A DNA stretch of 64,000 nt from Streptomyces sp. NBC_01485 (GTDB taxonomy: Bacteria > Actinomycetota > Actinomycetes > Streptomycetales > Streptomycetaceae), in contig NZ_CP109435.1 of NCBI RefSeq assembly GCF_036227125.1, forward strand, positions 1,612,001 through 1,676,000. The letters are read 5' to 3'. Made by a program: the position numbers and the translations under genes. A model generated the notes under the pieces. The model searched no databases, was not told where the DNA came from, and saw nothing but the letters and a program-made list of their open reading frames with translations. Below are positions 25,687 to 34,895 of the stretch, piece by piece; position 1 is the stretch's first letter; each line of letters opens with the position of its first letter.

Positions 25687-27174
25687 TCAGGACAGGTCGG
25701 CGATGACCGTTTTGGTCTCGAGGTAGTTCTCCAGCACCGCGTGCCCCATCTCCCGGCCCCATCCGGACTGCTTGTAGCCGCCGAAGGGGAGGGCCGCGTC
25801 CAGGGCGTTCCATGTGTTGACGAACACGGTGCCCGCCCGCATGGTGTCAGCCGTCCGGAACGCCTTGCCGATGTCGCGGGTGAAGACGCCGGCGGCCAGG
25901 CCGTAGGGGTTGGCGCGCTCGATGCCCACGACGTCCTCGAGCCGGTCGAAGGGCAGGACCACCAGCACCGGGCCGAAGATCTCCTCGTCGACGATCCTCA
26001 TGCCGGGTTCGGTCCCGGTGAAGATCGTGGGCGGGGCGAAGTACCCCGTGTCCGGCAGACTCTGGCCTCCGGTGTGCGGGACGGCCCCGTCGCGCACACC
26101 GGACTCGACGTAGCCCTGGACCCGGTCGAGCTGCTCCTTGGACACCAGCGGGCCGAGCTGAGTCGCGGGGTCGGCGCCCACGCCGACGACGAGCCGGTTC
26201 ATCTCGGCGACCAGGCCTTCGACCACCTGGTCCAGGACCGGCCGCTGCACGTACAGACGGGAGCCCGCCATGCAGGACTCGCCCTGGTTGAAGAAGATGG
26301 CGCCGGCCGAAGCGGCCACGGCGCGTTGCAGGTCGGCGTCGGCGTAGACGATGTTCGGGGACTTGCCGCCCAGTTCCAGGGTGAGCTTCTTGAGGTTGCC
26401 CGCCGAGGCCCGGACGATCTCCTTGCCGACCTCTGTGGAACCGGTGAAGGCGACCTTGTCGACGTCCGGGTGGGCCACCAGGGCCGCCCCCGTCGCGCCG
26501 TCGCCGGTCACGATGTTCACGACGCCGTCCGGGAACCCCGCCTCCTGGATCAGCTCGCCGAGCCGCAGCGCGCTCAGCGGTGTCTGCTCGGCGGGCTTGA
26601 GAACGACGGTGCAGCCGGCCGTCAGCGCCGGGGCCAGTTTCCAGGCGGCCATCATCAGGGGGAAGTTCCAGGGGATGATCTGGCCGACCACGCCGATGGG
26701 CTCCCGCGTGGTGTAGGAGAGGAAGCTGCCGGGCGGCGCGGCGGAGAACGGGATCGTGTTGCCCTCGATCTTGGTGGTCCATCCGGACATGTAGTGGAAC
26801 AGGTCGGCGGCCATCGGGATGTCCGCCATCGCCGCGTACGCCACCGGTTTGCCGTTGTCCCGCGACTCGGTCAGGGCGAGTTCCTCGGCGTGTTCCAGGA
26901 CGAGGTCGCCGAGCCGGTGGATGAGCCTGCCCCGCTGCGACGGGGACAGCCGACGCCACGGCGAGCCCGGTTCGAAGGCCGCGCGGGCGGCGCGGACGGC
27001 ACGGTCCACGTCCGCGACGCCGCCCAGTGGCACCGTGGTCAGCACCTGCTCCGTCGCGGGGTCCAGAGTCTCCAGGACGGCGCCGTCGAGCGCGTCCGCC
27101 CACACTCCGCCGACGAGCATCTTCCGCGGCGCCGTGGAAATTCCAGGCGCCGGGCGTTCCGTCGTGACTGACAT
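25687..27174 (-). CDS. NAD(P)-dependent aldehyde dehydrogenase
   Basis: A 495-residue ALDH superfamily enzyme that oxidises an aldehyde to an acid. It shows the P-W-N-F-P-L cofactor motif (about residue 160), F-T-G-S-T-E-V-G, the general base Glu in L-E-L-G-G-K-S-P and the catalytic Cys in G-E-S-C-M-A-G near 290. The C-terminal P-F-G-G-Y-K-Q-S-G-W-G-R-E motif is normal for betaine/retinal-type ALDHs. It is divergent from an SDR gene and next to the PKS operon that encodes a carotenoid-cleavage-like oxygenase. A natural role would be oxidation of an apo-polyene aldehyde; this is inference. Confidence 0.93.
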   Translation of the reverse strand: MSVTTERPAPGISTAPRKMLVGGVWADALDGAVLETLDPATEQVLTTVPLGGVADVDRAVRAARAAFEPGSPWRRLSPSQRGRLIHRLGDLVLEHAEELALTESRDNGKPVAYAAMADIPMAADLFHYMSGWTTKIEGNTIPFSAAPPGSFLSYTTREPIGVVGQIIPWNFPLMMAAWKLAPALTAGCTVVLKPAEQTPLSALRLGELIQEAGFPDGVVNIVTGDGATGAALVAHPDVDKVAFTGSTEVGKEIVRASAGNLKKLTLELGGKSPNIVYADADLQRAVAASAGAIFFNQGESCMAGSRLYVQRPVLDQVVEGLVAEMNRLVVGVGADPATQLGPLVSKEQLDRVQGYVESGVRDGAVPHTGGQSLPDTGYFAPPTIFTGTEPGMRIVDEEIFGPVLVVLPFDRLEDVVGIERANPYGLAAGVFTRDIGKAFRTADTMRAGTVFVNTWNALDAALPFGGYKQSGWGREMGHAVLENYLETKTVIADLS

Positions 27175-27188
27175 TCGCACACTCCATT

Positions 27189-27201
27189 CTCGTATACCAA
27201 G
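27189..27201. promoter_or_regulatory. Small palindrome around GTATAC in the ALDH/SDR spacer
   Basis: A 13-bp imperfect dyad centred on GTATAC lies 15 nt upstream of the ALDH start. It could be an operator for the divergent pair. Evidence is only symmetry and location. Confidence 0.3.
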
Positions 27202-27233
27202 AAAATCGTCGTATTTCGACCGGCGCAAATTAC

Positions 27234-27261
27234 TTGACAGCCACTACTGCCGGGCTATTCC
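27234..27261 (+). promoter_or_regulatory. Promoter candidate for the SDR gene
   Basis: TTGACA (27234-27239) and TATTCC (27256-27261) with a 16-nt spacer, ending 56 nt before the SDR start codon. The -35 is perfect. Confidence 0.5.
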
Positions 27262-27317
27262 ATACCTCTGCCTGCAATGCATCCGCATTCCGGGCTTCCT
27301 GGACGCGAGGAGATCCG

Positions 27318-28079
27318 ATGAGCAACGCATCCGAAAAACCCGTCGCCCTGGTCACCGGAGCCGGCCGGGGAATAGGCCGGGCGACCGCGGCGCTGCTCGC
27401 CGAGCGCGGCTACTCGATCGTCGCCGTGGACCAGGACGAGTCCGCGGAGACCACGGCTCGGTCGGTCGGCGGGACCGGCGTCCGCTGCGATGTCCGCGAC
27501 GCCGCGGGGCTCCGGTCCCTGGCGGCGGGATTGGACCGGCTCGACCTGCTGGTCAACAACGCCGGCGTATGGACGTTCAGCTCGCTGGAGGAAATCGACG
27601 TCGAGCATTTCCGCCGCGTTCTCGATGTCAATGTCCTCGGTAACCTGATCTGCACCCAGATTTTCGCTCCGATCATCGCACGCAGCGGCGGCGGGGCCAT
27701 TGTGAACGTCACCTCCTTCCTCGCCGAGACCGCCCGCGCCAATTCCGGTGTCTATCCCGCGGCAAAGGCCGCGATCATCGCCCTCACCAAACAGGCCGCC
27801 ATCGAGTACGCCGACGCGGGAATTCGCGTCAACGCGGTCGGCCCCGGCCTCATCCGCACCGAGGGGGCCGCCAACCTGTTCGGCCCGGACCCGGCCGAGC
27901 ACGCCCGGCGGGGGGCGTACCTCCCGCTCGGCCGACTCGGGGAGGCCGACGACATCGCCGGTGTGATCGCCTTCCTGGGCTCCGCCGAGGCCCGCTACGT
28001 CACCGGGCAGACGCTGTATGCGGACGGCGGCATCGGCGTCGGCACCATGCGGTTCCTCCATCAGGCCTGGACGCCGTGA
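27318..28079 (+). CDS. Short-chain dehydrogenase/reductase
   Basis: A 253-residue classical SDR. The NAD(P) motif is T-G-A-G-R-G-I-G at about 14-21, with N-N-A-G near 86. The catalytic Ser is in V-T-S-F-L near 136, and Tyr/Lys are in V-Y-P-A-A-K (Y-x3-K) near 149. Asp in the second strand end (A-V-D-Q-D) suggests NAD preference. It is divergent from the ALDH gene and likely coregulated. The pair could interconvert alcohol, aldehyde and acid forms of a PKS-derived product. The ATG at 27318 has a GAGGAG ribosome site. Confidence 0.92.
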   Translation: MSNASEKPVALVTGAGRGIGRATAALLAERGYSIVAVDQDESAETTARSVGGTGVRCDVRDAAGLRSLAAGLDRLDLLVNNAGVWTFSSLEEIDVEHFRRVLDVNVLGNLICTQIFAPIIARSGGGAIVNVTSFLAETARANSGVYPAAKAAIIALTKQAAIEYADAGIRVNAVGPGLIRTEGAANLFGPDPAEHARRGAYLPLGRLGEADDIAGVIAFLGSAEARYVTGQTLYADGGIGVGTMRFLHQAWTP

Positions 28080-28199
28080 CTGCGGTCCGGTCGGCCGGGC
28101 AGGAGCGCTCATGCCCGGCCGACCCGGACCGGTCCGGGTCGGCCATGACGGGCGTGAATCAGTGGTGCCCCGTCCCCGGCGGTGGTGCCCCGGTCCGGA

Positions 28200-29639
28200 T
28201 CAGCGGTGCAGATCCGGGAAGAACTGTCCGTGGAAGTCGTTCGGAATGTGGTGCGGTACCTCGGCCCGGCCCAGTTCCTCGAACGAGGGCCCGTCGAGGA
28301 CCAGCAGGAACGACCGCCCGCTCCGGGCGTCCAGCACACCCGACAGCACCACGCCGTCGTCCTCCCCCGTGGCCCCCGGGCGCGGCACGAAGACGCCCTC
28401 GCCGGGGAAGCAGCCCTTCTCGTACCAAGCCTTGTGGGTGCCCGCCACCACGTCGACCTTCAGCAGCCTGTTCATCGCGCGCAGGCTGCGCGGGGAGTGC
28501 CCGAGGCCGTAGGCATAGCGGTACGCCCTCCCGTTGTGCTGCCGGTAGTTGATGCGCGGCATCTCCACGCCGGCGTCGGCGAGCGGCTCCCACCCGACCG
28601 AGCCGCCGGAGCGCGCCAACGGCAGTGTGTAGCGCCGCAGTTGGTACCCGTACGTCTCGAGGTCGAGCTGGTCCTCCGTCGGCTCGAGGCCGAGCACGGT
28701 CTCGTAGGGATGGTGCGTGGCCGCGATGTCGACCAGGAGGTCCCCGCCCGTCTCGACGGCGTTGACGTGATGGAAGGCGAAGAACGCCTCGCTCTCGAAG
28801 GTGGCGACCAGTCGGCCCTCGCGCTTGTCCACCACGAGGAAGCGGGCCGGCCGCTCGGGCTGCCATTCGAAGGTTGCCAGAAACGGGTTTCGGGCCTGCC
28901 GGAAACGCTCGGCGTCGATGACGACCGGGAACTCCACGAGGACGACGTAGTTCTCGGTCGCGGCGAAGCTGTGCATGTAGCACGGCTCGCCGACCTCGAC
29001 CGTGGCAAGCGGCCGCTGGACGAGCTCGCCGTCCGGGACGTAGAAGAGCTGGTACGCCGCTCGGTCCGCCATCGACGTGGTGTAGTTGATCAGCACCCGC
29101 CGGTCGAAGTCGTAGTGCGGGTGCGGCGTGGACGTCTCGCCCTGGACCTGGCCCTCGAACGGTACCTCGCCCAGTGTGTCCAACGTCCGTGGGTCGAACT
29201 CATTGGCCAGGGGCTGCTCCGCGAAGGCGAAGTAACGCCCGGCCATCCGGGCCACGTTGACGTTGGTGTTGTCCGTGAGGTTCGGTGAGTAGGCCGCGAA
29301 GTGCCGTCCGAAGAGCTGCTCGCAGGGGTCGTAGCCGAACTGCTTTCCGTAGAGCTGGTCCTTGGTGGTGGCCAGGTCGTACGCCGTCGTGCGCAGGAAC
29401 TTGTTGGCGTACTTCACCCGGCCGTCGGCGAAGGAGAACGCGTGCAGCATCGCCAGACCGTTGAACCAGTGCGTGAGCCGGTAGTCGCCGACCTCGAACT
29501 TCGCCGGCCCGTTGCGCAGCAGGGTGCCGCTCAGCCAGCCGGGGAGGGCCCCTCTGACCGGCAGCCGGTCCAGCGACACCTCCCGGTCCAGGGTGGTGAA
29601 GCCGGCGAAGTCCGGCAGCGGCGGCCTGGCGGTGCTCAT
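28200..29639 (-). CDS. Carotenoid cleavage oxygenase family protein
   Basis: A 479-residue member of the RPE65/CCO family, non-haem Fe(II) dioxygenases that split an alkene C=C bond into two carbonyls. The seven-bladed propeller is indicated by its length and by four candidate iron-binding His regions: S-T-P-H-P-H-Y-D (about 170), Y-M-H-S-F (about 220), F-H-H-V-N-A (about 288) and the C-terminal F-H-G-Q-F-F (about 472). Its start overlaps the upstream P450 stop by 4 nt (29636-29639), so it is the last gene of the PKS operon. No carotenoid biosynthesis genes are present, so a polyene made by the adjacent PKS is the natural substrate candidate. Confidence 0.92.
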   Translation of the reverse strand: MSTARPPLPDFAGFTTLDREVSLDRLPVRGALPGWLSGTLLRNGPAKFEVGDYRLTHWFNGLAMLHAFSFADGRVKYANKFLRTTAYDLATTKDQLYGKQFGYDPCEQLFGRHFAAYSPNLTDNTNVNVARMAGRYFAFAEQPLANEFDPRTLDTLGEVPFEGQVQGETSTPHPHYDFDRRVLINYTTSMADRAAYQLFYVPDGELVQRPLATVEVGEPCYMHSFAATENYVVLVEFPVVIDAERFRQARNPFLATFEWQPERPARFLVVDKREGRLVATFESEAFFAFHHVNAVETGGDLLVDIAATHHPYETVLGLEPTEDQLDLETYGYQLRRYTLPLARSGGSVGWEPLADAGVEMPRINYRQHNGRAYRYAYGLGHSPRSLRAMNRLLKVDVVAGTHKAWYEKGCFPGEGVFVPRPGATGEDDGVVLSGVLDARSGRSFLLVLDGPSFEELGRAEVPHHIPNDFHGQFFPDLHR

Positions 29640-30883
29640 CGTGTCTCCTTGGCGTCGAAGGTCATCGGCATCACGTGGGGACCGCGGAAGGTGGGGGTGG
29701 CCGTCCGGTGGACACCGGAGAGGTCGACGCCCGGTCCGGTCACCCGCTCCAGGAAGCTCCGTACGGCGATCTCGTTGACGAGCTGCCCGAGTCGGCCGCC
29801 CAGGCAGTAGTGGGCCCCGTGGCCCAGTGCGAGGTTCGGGGTGCGTGGACGGTCCAGGTCGATCCGGTCGGGGCCGGGGAAGACCGCCGGGTCGCGGTGG
29901 GCAGCGCCGATCCAGACAAACACCTCCTGGCCCGCCTCGATGAGCCGGCCGCCGAGTTCCACCGGCTCGGTCGCGCGTCGTTTGGTCAGCTGCACCGAGC
30001 TGTCGTACCGCATGAACTCGGGCGTGGCCGCGGGCACGAGGGACGGGTCGGCGGCGACCTTGCCGTACACCTCCGGCTGGGCCAGCAGGGCCAGCACGGT
30101 GTTCCCGATCTGGTGGGCGGTCGTCGTCTGGCCGGCTGTCAGCAGGAAGATCAGGTTGCCCAGCAACTCCTCCTCGCTACTGAACCCGCCGTCGTCCCAG
30201 GCGTCGGCCACGGTCTGCATCAGGTCGTCGGTGCGCCGCCTGCGGCGCAGGGCCAGCTGCCCGCGGAAGTAGTCCATGTACTTCCCGATCCCGGCCAGGT
30301 GGTACTCCGGGTGCTCTTTGCTGAGCGGACCCTCGTCCACGAGCAGTCCCCAGCTGAGGATGAACTTCCAGACCGTGCCCCGGTCCTCCCGGGGGACGCC
30401 GAGGACCTGGCAGACCGTCTCGGACGGCAGTGCCAGGGCGTAGTCCGCCATGAAGTCCATTTCCCCACGGTGCAGTACGGCGTCCAGCAGCCGGTGCGCG
30501 GCCCGCTCGATGTCCCCTCGCATCGCGTCCACGGCCCGCGGCAGGAACGGCTGGGACATCGCCTTGCGGATGCGCTGGTGGTCCGGCGCGTCGCTGACGA
30601 ACACCTGGGTGTGCAGGGCGCGCAGGGGGGACGCGGTGCGCTCGGTGCCGGTCGCCGGGTCCCACTGGGGGCGGTGGGCGGAGAACCGCGCGTCGCGCAA
30701 CGCGGTGAGAGCCGTTTCGTAGCCGGTCACCATCCAGGCCCCGGCGTCGCCCATCTGCGGGTCCCAGAGCACTGGGTCCCTCTCACGGGCCCGCCGGTAG
30801 AGCGGATACGGGTCGTCGATGAACTCGGGCCGGTACACCCCTGACAGCGACACTTCGGGGGCGGTCGGCCGTGGCTGCGTCAT
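29636..30883 (-). CDS. Cytochrome P450 (bacterial CYP, class I)
   Basis: A 415-residue soluble P450. The haem loop reads L-G-H-G-A-H-Y-C-L-G-G near residue 355, the ExxR motif E-F-M-R is at about 290, and the I-helix is T-A-G-Q-T-T-T. The usual acidic residue of the (A/G)GxD/ETT motif is replaced by Thr, which in other P450s is associated with atypical oxygen chemistry. Redox partners are not encoded nearby. It is translationally coupled on both sides (ATGA overlaps) to the KR-DH and CCO genes. Confidence 0.93.
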   Translation of the reverse strand: MTQPRPTAPEVSLSGVYRPEFIDDPYPLYRRARERDPVLWDPQMGDAGAWMVTGYETALTALRDARFSAHRPQWDPATGTERTASPLRALHTQVFVSDAPDHQRIRKAMSQPFLPRAVDAMRGDIERAAHRLLDAVLHRGEMDFMADYALALPSETVCQVLGVPREDRGTVWKFILSWGLLVDEGPLSKEHPEYHLAGIGKYMDYFRGQLALRRRRRTDDLMQTVADAWDDGGFSSEEELLGNLIFLLTAGQTTTAHQIGNTVLALLAQPEVYGKVAADPSLVPAATPEFMRYDSSVQLTKRRATEPVELGGRLIEAGQEVFVWIGAAHRDPAVFPGPDRIDLDRPRTPNLALGHGAHYCLGGRLGQLVNEIAVRSFLERVTGPGVDLSGVHRTATPTFRGPHVMPMTFDAKETR

Positions 30884-33369
30884 CGCTGATCTCCTCGGTA
30901 GGTGACGCCAGAAAGACGGAGTGCACGGTTGTCGCCGTCTGCCGCGGACACCGTCCAGCGCCCGGCGCCCGGGCTTCCCCGGACGACGAGCGCCGCGCCC
31001 GGGGCCGCCGGTGAGGGGATCCCGCCCCGGACCTCGAGGCGCCGGACCGTGAGCGCGGCGCCCGGGGCGTGCTCCGCCGTCCGGCGGAAGACGTTCTCCA
31101 GGGCGGTCAGCGGGAGTGTGCTGACCGGCCAGCTGGGCAGCACCCACAAATCGCCGGCCGGCGTCTCACGGACCTCGGCCGTGCACGTGTCCTGCGGCCC
31201 GGTGCGCCAGCGGGCGCCCCGCAGGACCAGACCCGACCAGCGCAGGGGAAGCCCTGCCGCGCCAAGGTGCGGGGGGTGGCGGGCGGCGTCGGTGCCGGCC
31301 TCAGCGGCGTCGTCGGTGTCGGCCTCGCCGTCGGCGTACGGCTCCCCGGTTCCGTCCGCGTCGCCGCCCTGTCCGGCGTACGGCTCACTCGGAGCGTCCG
31401 CGCGGCGGTACGCCAGGCACAGCCGGGCGGCCTCGTGGCCGGTGTCGGCGTGGTGAAAGCGGACGTGAGCGGTCCAGCGGCCGTCGGCGTAGCCCGCGGT
31501 GACCGACCGTCGAAGGGCGATGCGGCCGTGCCGGAGGCGGAGTTCCGGGAGGGCGACGTACACGTCCTCCAGGCTCTGCAGGGCCAGCGGGGTGTAGTCC
31601 TCCGGCTGCACCCAGGCGGCGCCTCGTACCGCGTTCTCCAGCAGCAGGGACACCGGCAGCGCGGGCTCCCCGCCGACCAGTACGTCGTTCAGGACGGGGG
31701 CGTGCGCGCTGTCCAGGGCGAACAGCGCTTCCTGCGCTGTATGCGGCACGTGGGTGCGCAGATCGCCCAGGTGGAACACGGCCGACAGCACGTCTCGGTG
31801 GCCCGGCAGATCCGCGCTCACCCGGTATCCGCGGCTCTGGAGCGGGCCGAGCGCGCGGCCCAGCGGGCCGATGTAGGTGATCTCGCCGCGGGAGGCGGCC
31901 GTCAGTTCCCGCGTCCACAGGTCGAGCCCCTCCTGCACGTCGAGCGCGGCCATGTAGCGCAGCGTGGCCTCGAAGTTGGCGACCATGCCGAGCCGGTCCC
32001 AGGTGGGCCAGCACAGCGTCATGACGGGGAACGCGACCCGCGCCTGGGCCCAGAGGCCGAGGCGGGCCAGTCCGTCGTTCGCGGCGGCGTAGTCGAGCTG
32101 GCCGACCATGCCGCCCAGCCGTCCGGTGAGGGAGCCGACGTTGCAGAAGAACTTGAGGGGCAGCTCGCGTACCGCGCAGAAGAGGTTGACGAAACCGTCC
32201 ACCTTGGTCGCGACCGTGCTCAGGAACTCGTCGTCGGTCTTCTTGGGCAGCCGCGCGGGCGTGTCGACGCCCGCGTTGTGCACGACGGCGGTGATCGCCT
32301 TCCCGTACCGGGCGACCAGGGCCGCGGTCTGGTCGCGGTCCGTGACGTCGCACACCGTGTAGGAGATGCGCAGGCCGGCCCGCCGGGCCTGGTCCAGATG
32401 CCGGACCAGTTCCCGGTCGCGCCGGGCGGCGTCGACGGCGGTGCGGACGGCGGCCAGCCCGCGGCCCTGCCGCCGCTGCGCCCACAGGCTCTGCTCATAG
32501 ACCTTGAACTGCTCGTCGTCGAGCGCTCGGGACGGGTCGTCCGGGCCGGGCAGCGGGCCGCGCCCGGTGACGACCACCCGGCAGCCGTGGCGGGCCGCGA
32601 GCGTCCGGGCGAGCCGCCAGCCGATGCCGCGTCCGCCGCCCGAGAGCAGCACCAGGTCCCCGGTGTCCAGGGACAGCCCCGGCGGGCCGGCGTCCTCCGG
32701 GGCCGCCTCCAGGGTGCGGCGGCGCCCCGCACGGTAGCCGACCTCGAACAGGCCCCAGCGGTACAGCTCATGGGTGATCCGGCGCGGCAGCTCCGCCAGG
32801 TCGGCGGGGTCGGTGTCCACGACTCGGGTGTTGCAGTTGGCGATCTCCCGGTGCACGGTCTTGGCGAGGCCGGCCCAGATGCCGCCGAGCGGCTGCTCGG
32901 CCGTTGCGGCGTCGTCGGGAGCGTCGTATCCCATGGCACCGCCGAGGTAGGTGACGACGACATAGAAGAGCAGGTGCGCGTCCGGTTCGCGCCGCCAGTA
33001 CGGGTAGCAGGCCCGCAGCGCTGTCACCGAGCGCAGCAGCGACCGGCGGTAGCCGTGGTGTTCTCCCGGTACGAAGGGTTCGGCGTGCCCCAGGTCCACC
33101 AGCCCGTCGGGCGCCTCGCCCGCGACCGGCCACCGCCCCGATTCGTCGGCGTGGGCCTCGGCGCCCGCGGCCCGCAGGGCGTCGCAGACGGCGCGGGCCA
33201 GCTGGTGTGTGCCGCCGAAGACGAGCACCCTGGCCCCGCGCAGGGCCGGCGCCGGATGCGGCGGCGGACCGGACGCGGTGACGGTCCGCCACCGGACGCG
33301 GCGCACCGGGGCCACGGCCGACGCCGGGGGGCGGGTCGTCGCGGGCACCGGCCAGGAGACGGTGCTCAT
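30880..33369 (-). CDS. PKS ketoreductase plus dehydratase-like protein (His-less DH)
   Basis: An 829-residue stand-alone PKS fragment. Residues 50-230 form a structural KR subdomain. The catalytic KR runs about 240-520, with L-L-S-G-G-G-R-G-I-G for NADPH, the Ser in V-G-S-L-T-G, and Y-A-A-A-N-D. A double-hotdog DH-like part follows. At the place of the catalytic DH His (HxxxGxxxxP) the protein has Val563 (N-D-V-L-V-G-G-E-P-A-L-P), so dehydration activity is doubtful. An acidic repeat-like linker (E-P-Y-A-G-Q...E-P-Y-A-D-G) covers about residues 665-700. The layout resembles HglD-type and PUFA-synthase C-terminal parts. It is coupled to P450 genes on both sides. Confidence 0.85.
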   Translation of the reverse strand: MSTVSWPVPATTRPPASAVAPVRRVRWRTVTASGPPPHPAPALRGARVLVFGGTHQLARAVCDALRAAGAEAHADESGRWPVAGEAPDGLVDLGHAEPFVPGEHHGYRRSLLRSVTALRACYPYWRREPDAHLLFYVVVTYLGGAMGYDAPDDAATAEQPLGGIWAGLAKTVHREIANCNTRVVDTDPADLAELPRRITHELYRWGLFEVGYRAGRRRTLEAAPEDAGPPGLSLDTGDLVLLSGGGRGIGWRLARTLAARHGCRVVVTGRGPLPGPDDPSRALDDEQFKVYEQSLWAQRRQGRGLAAVRTAVDAARRDRELVRHLDQARRAGLRISYTVCDVTDRDQTAALVARYGKAITAVVHNAGVDTPARLPKKTDDEFLSTVATKVDGFVNLFCAVRELPLKFFCNVGSLTGRLGGMVGQLDYAAANDGLARLGLWAQARVAFPVMTLCWPTWDRLGMVANFEATLRYMAALDVQEGLDLWTRELTAASRGEITYIGPLGRALGPLQSRGYRVSADLPGHRDVLSAVFHLGDLRTHVPHTAQEALFALDSAHAPVLNDVLVGGEPALPVSLLLENAVRGAAWVQPEDYTPLALQSLEDVYVALPELRLRHGRIALRRSVTAGYADGRWTAHVRFHHADTGHEAARLCLAYRRADAPSEPYAGQGGDADGTGEPYADGEADTDDAAEAGTDAARHPPHLGAAGLPLRWSGLVLRGARWRTGPQDTCTAEVRETPAGDLWVLPSWPVSTLPLTALENVFRRTAEHAPGAALTVRRLEVRGGIPSPAAPGAALVVRGSPGAGRWTVSAADGDNRALRLSGVTYRGDQR

Positions 33370-34895
33370 GCCGTGGGCGCCTTCCGCTCCGCCGGCCTGA
33401 TGTGCATGAGGACACCGGGCTGCGGTCGGAGCGAGACCAGCGCCGCGGGGCTGACCGGGCGGCCCGCGACCAGCTGGAGCCGGTAGCGCTGCACCACCAT
33501 GGCGACGGCGAGGCGCAGTTCCAGCAGGGCCAGGTCCATTCCGATGCACTTGCGGGCGCCGCCGCCGAAGGGGAAGTAGTCGTAACGGTCACGCTGCCTG
33601 GGCGTGCTGCGGGCACCGCTCCCGTTCTCGTCTGCGGTCCCGCTTCCGGTCCCGCCTCCGTTCGCGCTCCCGATTTCGTCTGGGCTCCCGTCTCCGCTGT
33701 TCGTGGGGCGGACGGCGTGGGCAGGGCAGAAACGTTCCGGGTCGAACGCCTCCGGGTTGTCCCACACGGCCGGGTTGTGGTGGGCCGCGTACACCGGGAC
33801 GATCACCGTGCTGCCGGCCGAGATGTGGTAACCGCCGACCCGGTCATCGGCGACCGCGTCCCGCGGAAACAGCCAGATGGGCGGATACAGACGCAGCGAC
33901 TCGTCGACGACCGCCCGCAGATACGGCAGGTCGTCCACGTCCTCGGCCGTGGGCACCCGGCCGCCGAGCACCTCGGTCAGCTCGGCGTCGAGCCTGCGCC
34001 GGACGTCCTCGTGCTGGGCGACCGCGTACAGCGTCCAGGTGAGGGCGCAGCCGGTGGTCTCGTGGCCGGCGAGGAACAGCGTCTTGAGCTCGGCCCGTAT
34101 CTGCCGCTGGTTGAACGGTTCGCCGGTGACCTCGTGCGTCGCCTTCAAAAGCGCGGAGACCACGCTGTCGGGGCTGCCCTCGCCGCGCCGGTGGAGGTCG
34201 ATGATCTCGTCCATGACGTCGTTGAGGACCTGCTGATGACCCTTGAGGCGGCGCTGGTAGGCGGTGGGCACCCAGCGGGGCAGCAACTGCTTGACCTCGC
34301 CGGTGAGGATCATGGCCTTCAGCGAGAAGCGGACCGCGGGCAGCAACCGGTCCGCGTACCGGCGCAGGTCCACGCCGAACAGCATGCGGCCCAGCACACC
34401 CATCGCCAGCCACATCATGTCGTCGGTGATGTCGACCGGGTCGCCCGAGCGCGCGCTGGGCTCCCATCGCGCCAGCAGCTCCTCCACCGTGTCGGTGACG
34501 GTGCCGGAGCGCGCGCGCAGCCCGGCCCGGTGGAAGAAGGGCCGACTGACCGCGCGACGGGTCCGCCACTCCGCGCCGTCGGTGGTGAGCATCCCCCGGC
34601 CGAAGAACAGGTTGAAGCCCCGGTAGAACCTGCCGCGCACGTAGTTGCGCGCGTTGTCCTGGAGGACCTGCTTGACGGCCTCGGGTTCGGTCACCTGATG
34701 GACGAGGTAGGGACCCATCTTCATCCGGGCCACGCCGCCGTACTGGCGTTGAAGCTCCGTCAGCAGACGGAGGGTGTCCTTCTTGAAGCTGCTGAGCGCG
34801 CCGAACAGCACACTGCCGACGGGCCCGGGGGCCTGCTCTGCCTGCACGTGCCTCTGCTCCCCGGCCGCGTCCTTGGTCGTCGTCCGCTGCTCCAT
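33366..34895 (-). CDS. Cytochrome P450 (CYP4/CYP102-like helix pattern)
   Basis: A 509-residue P450 of the fatty-acid-hydroxylase-like type. The I-helix is L-A-G-H-E-T-T-G, the ExxR is E-S-L-R-L-Y-P-P, and the haem loop is F-G-G-G-A-R-K-C-I-G-M. Between the meander (F-C-P-A-H-A) and the haem loop is an extra low-complexity stretch of about 40 residues rich in Gly, Ser, Asn, Thr and Asp, which P450s normally lack. The start overlaps the PKS stop by 1 nt (TGATG). The similarity to fatty-acid hydroxylases fits oxidation of an acyl or polyene chain made by the PKS. Confidence 0.92.
   Translation of the reverse strand: MEQRTTTKDAAGEQRHVQAEQAPGPVGSVLFGALSSFKKDTLRLLTELQRQYGGVARMKMGPYLVHQVTEPEAVKQVLQDNARNYVRGRFYRGFNLFFGRGMLTTDGAEWRTRRAVSRPFFHRAGLRARSGTVTDTVEELLARWEPSARSGDPVDITDDMMWLAMGVLGRMLFGVDLRRYADRLLPAVRFSLKAMILTGEVKQLLPRWVPTAYQRRLKGHQQVLNDVMDEIIDLHRRGEGSPDSVVSALLKATHEVTGEPFNQRQIRAELKTLFLAGHETTGCALTWTLYAVAQHEDVRRRLDAELTEVLGGRVPTAEDVDDLPYLRAVVDESLRLYPPIWLFPRDAVADDRVGGYHISAGSTVIVPVYAAHHNPAVWDNPEAFDPERFCPAHAVRPTNSGDGSPDEIGSANGGGTGSGTADENGSGARSTPRQRDRYDYFPFGGGARKCIGMDLALLELRLAVAMVVQRYRLQLVAGRPVSPAALVSLRPQPGVLMHIRPAERKAPTA
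33604..33720. repeat. Degenerate coding repeat in the P450 gene
   Basis: About nine diverged units resembling GCTCCCGTTCTCGTCT / GGTCCCGCTTCC, read on the plus strand, make up the Gly/Ser/Asn/Asp-rich insertion before the haem loop. The frame is kept throughout. Confidence 0.6.
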
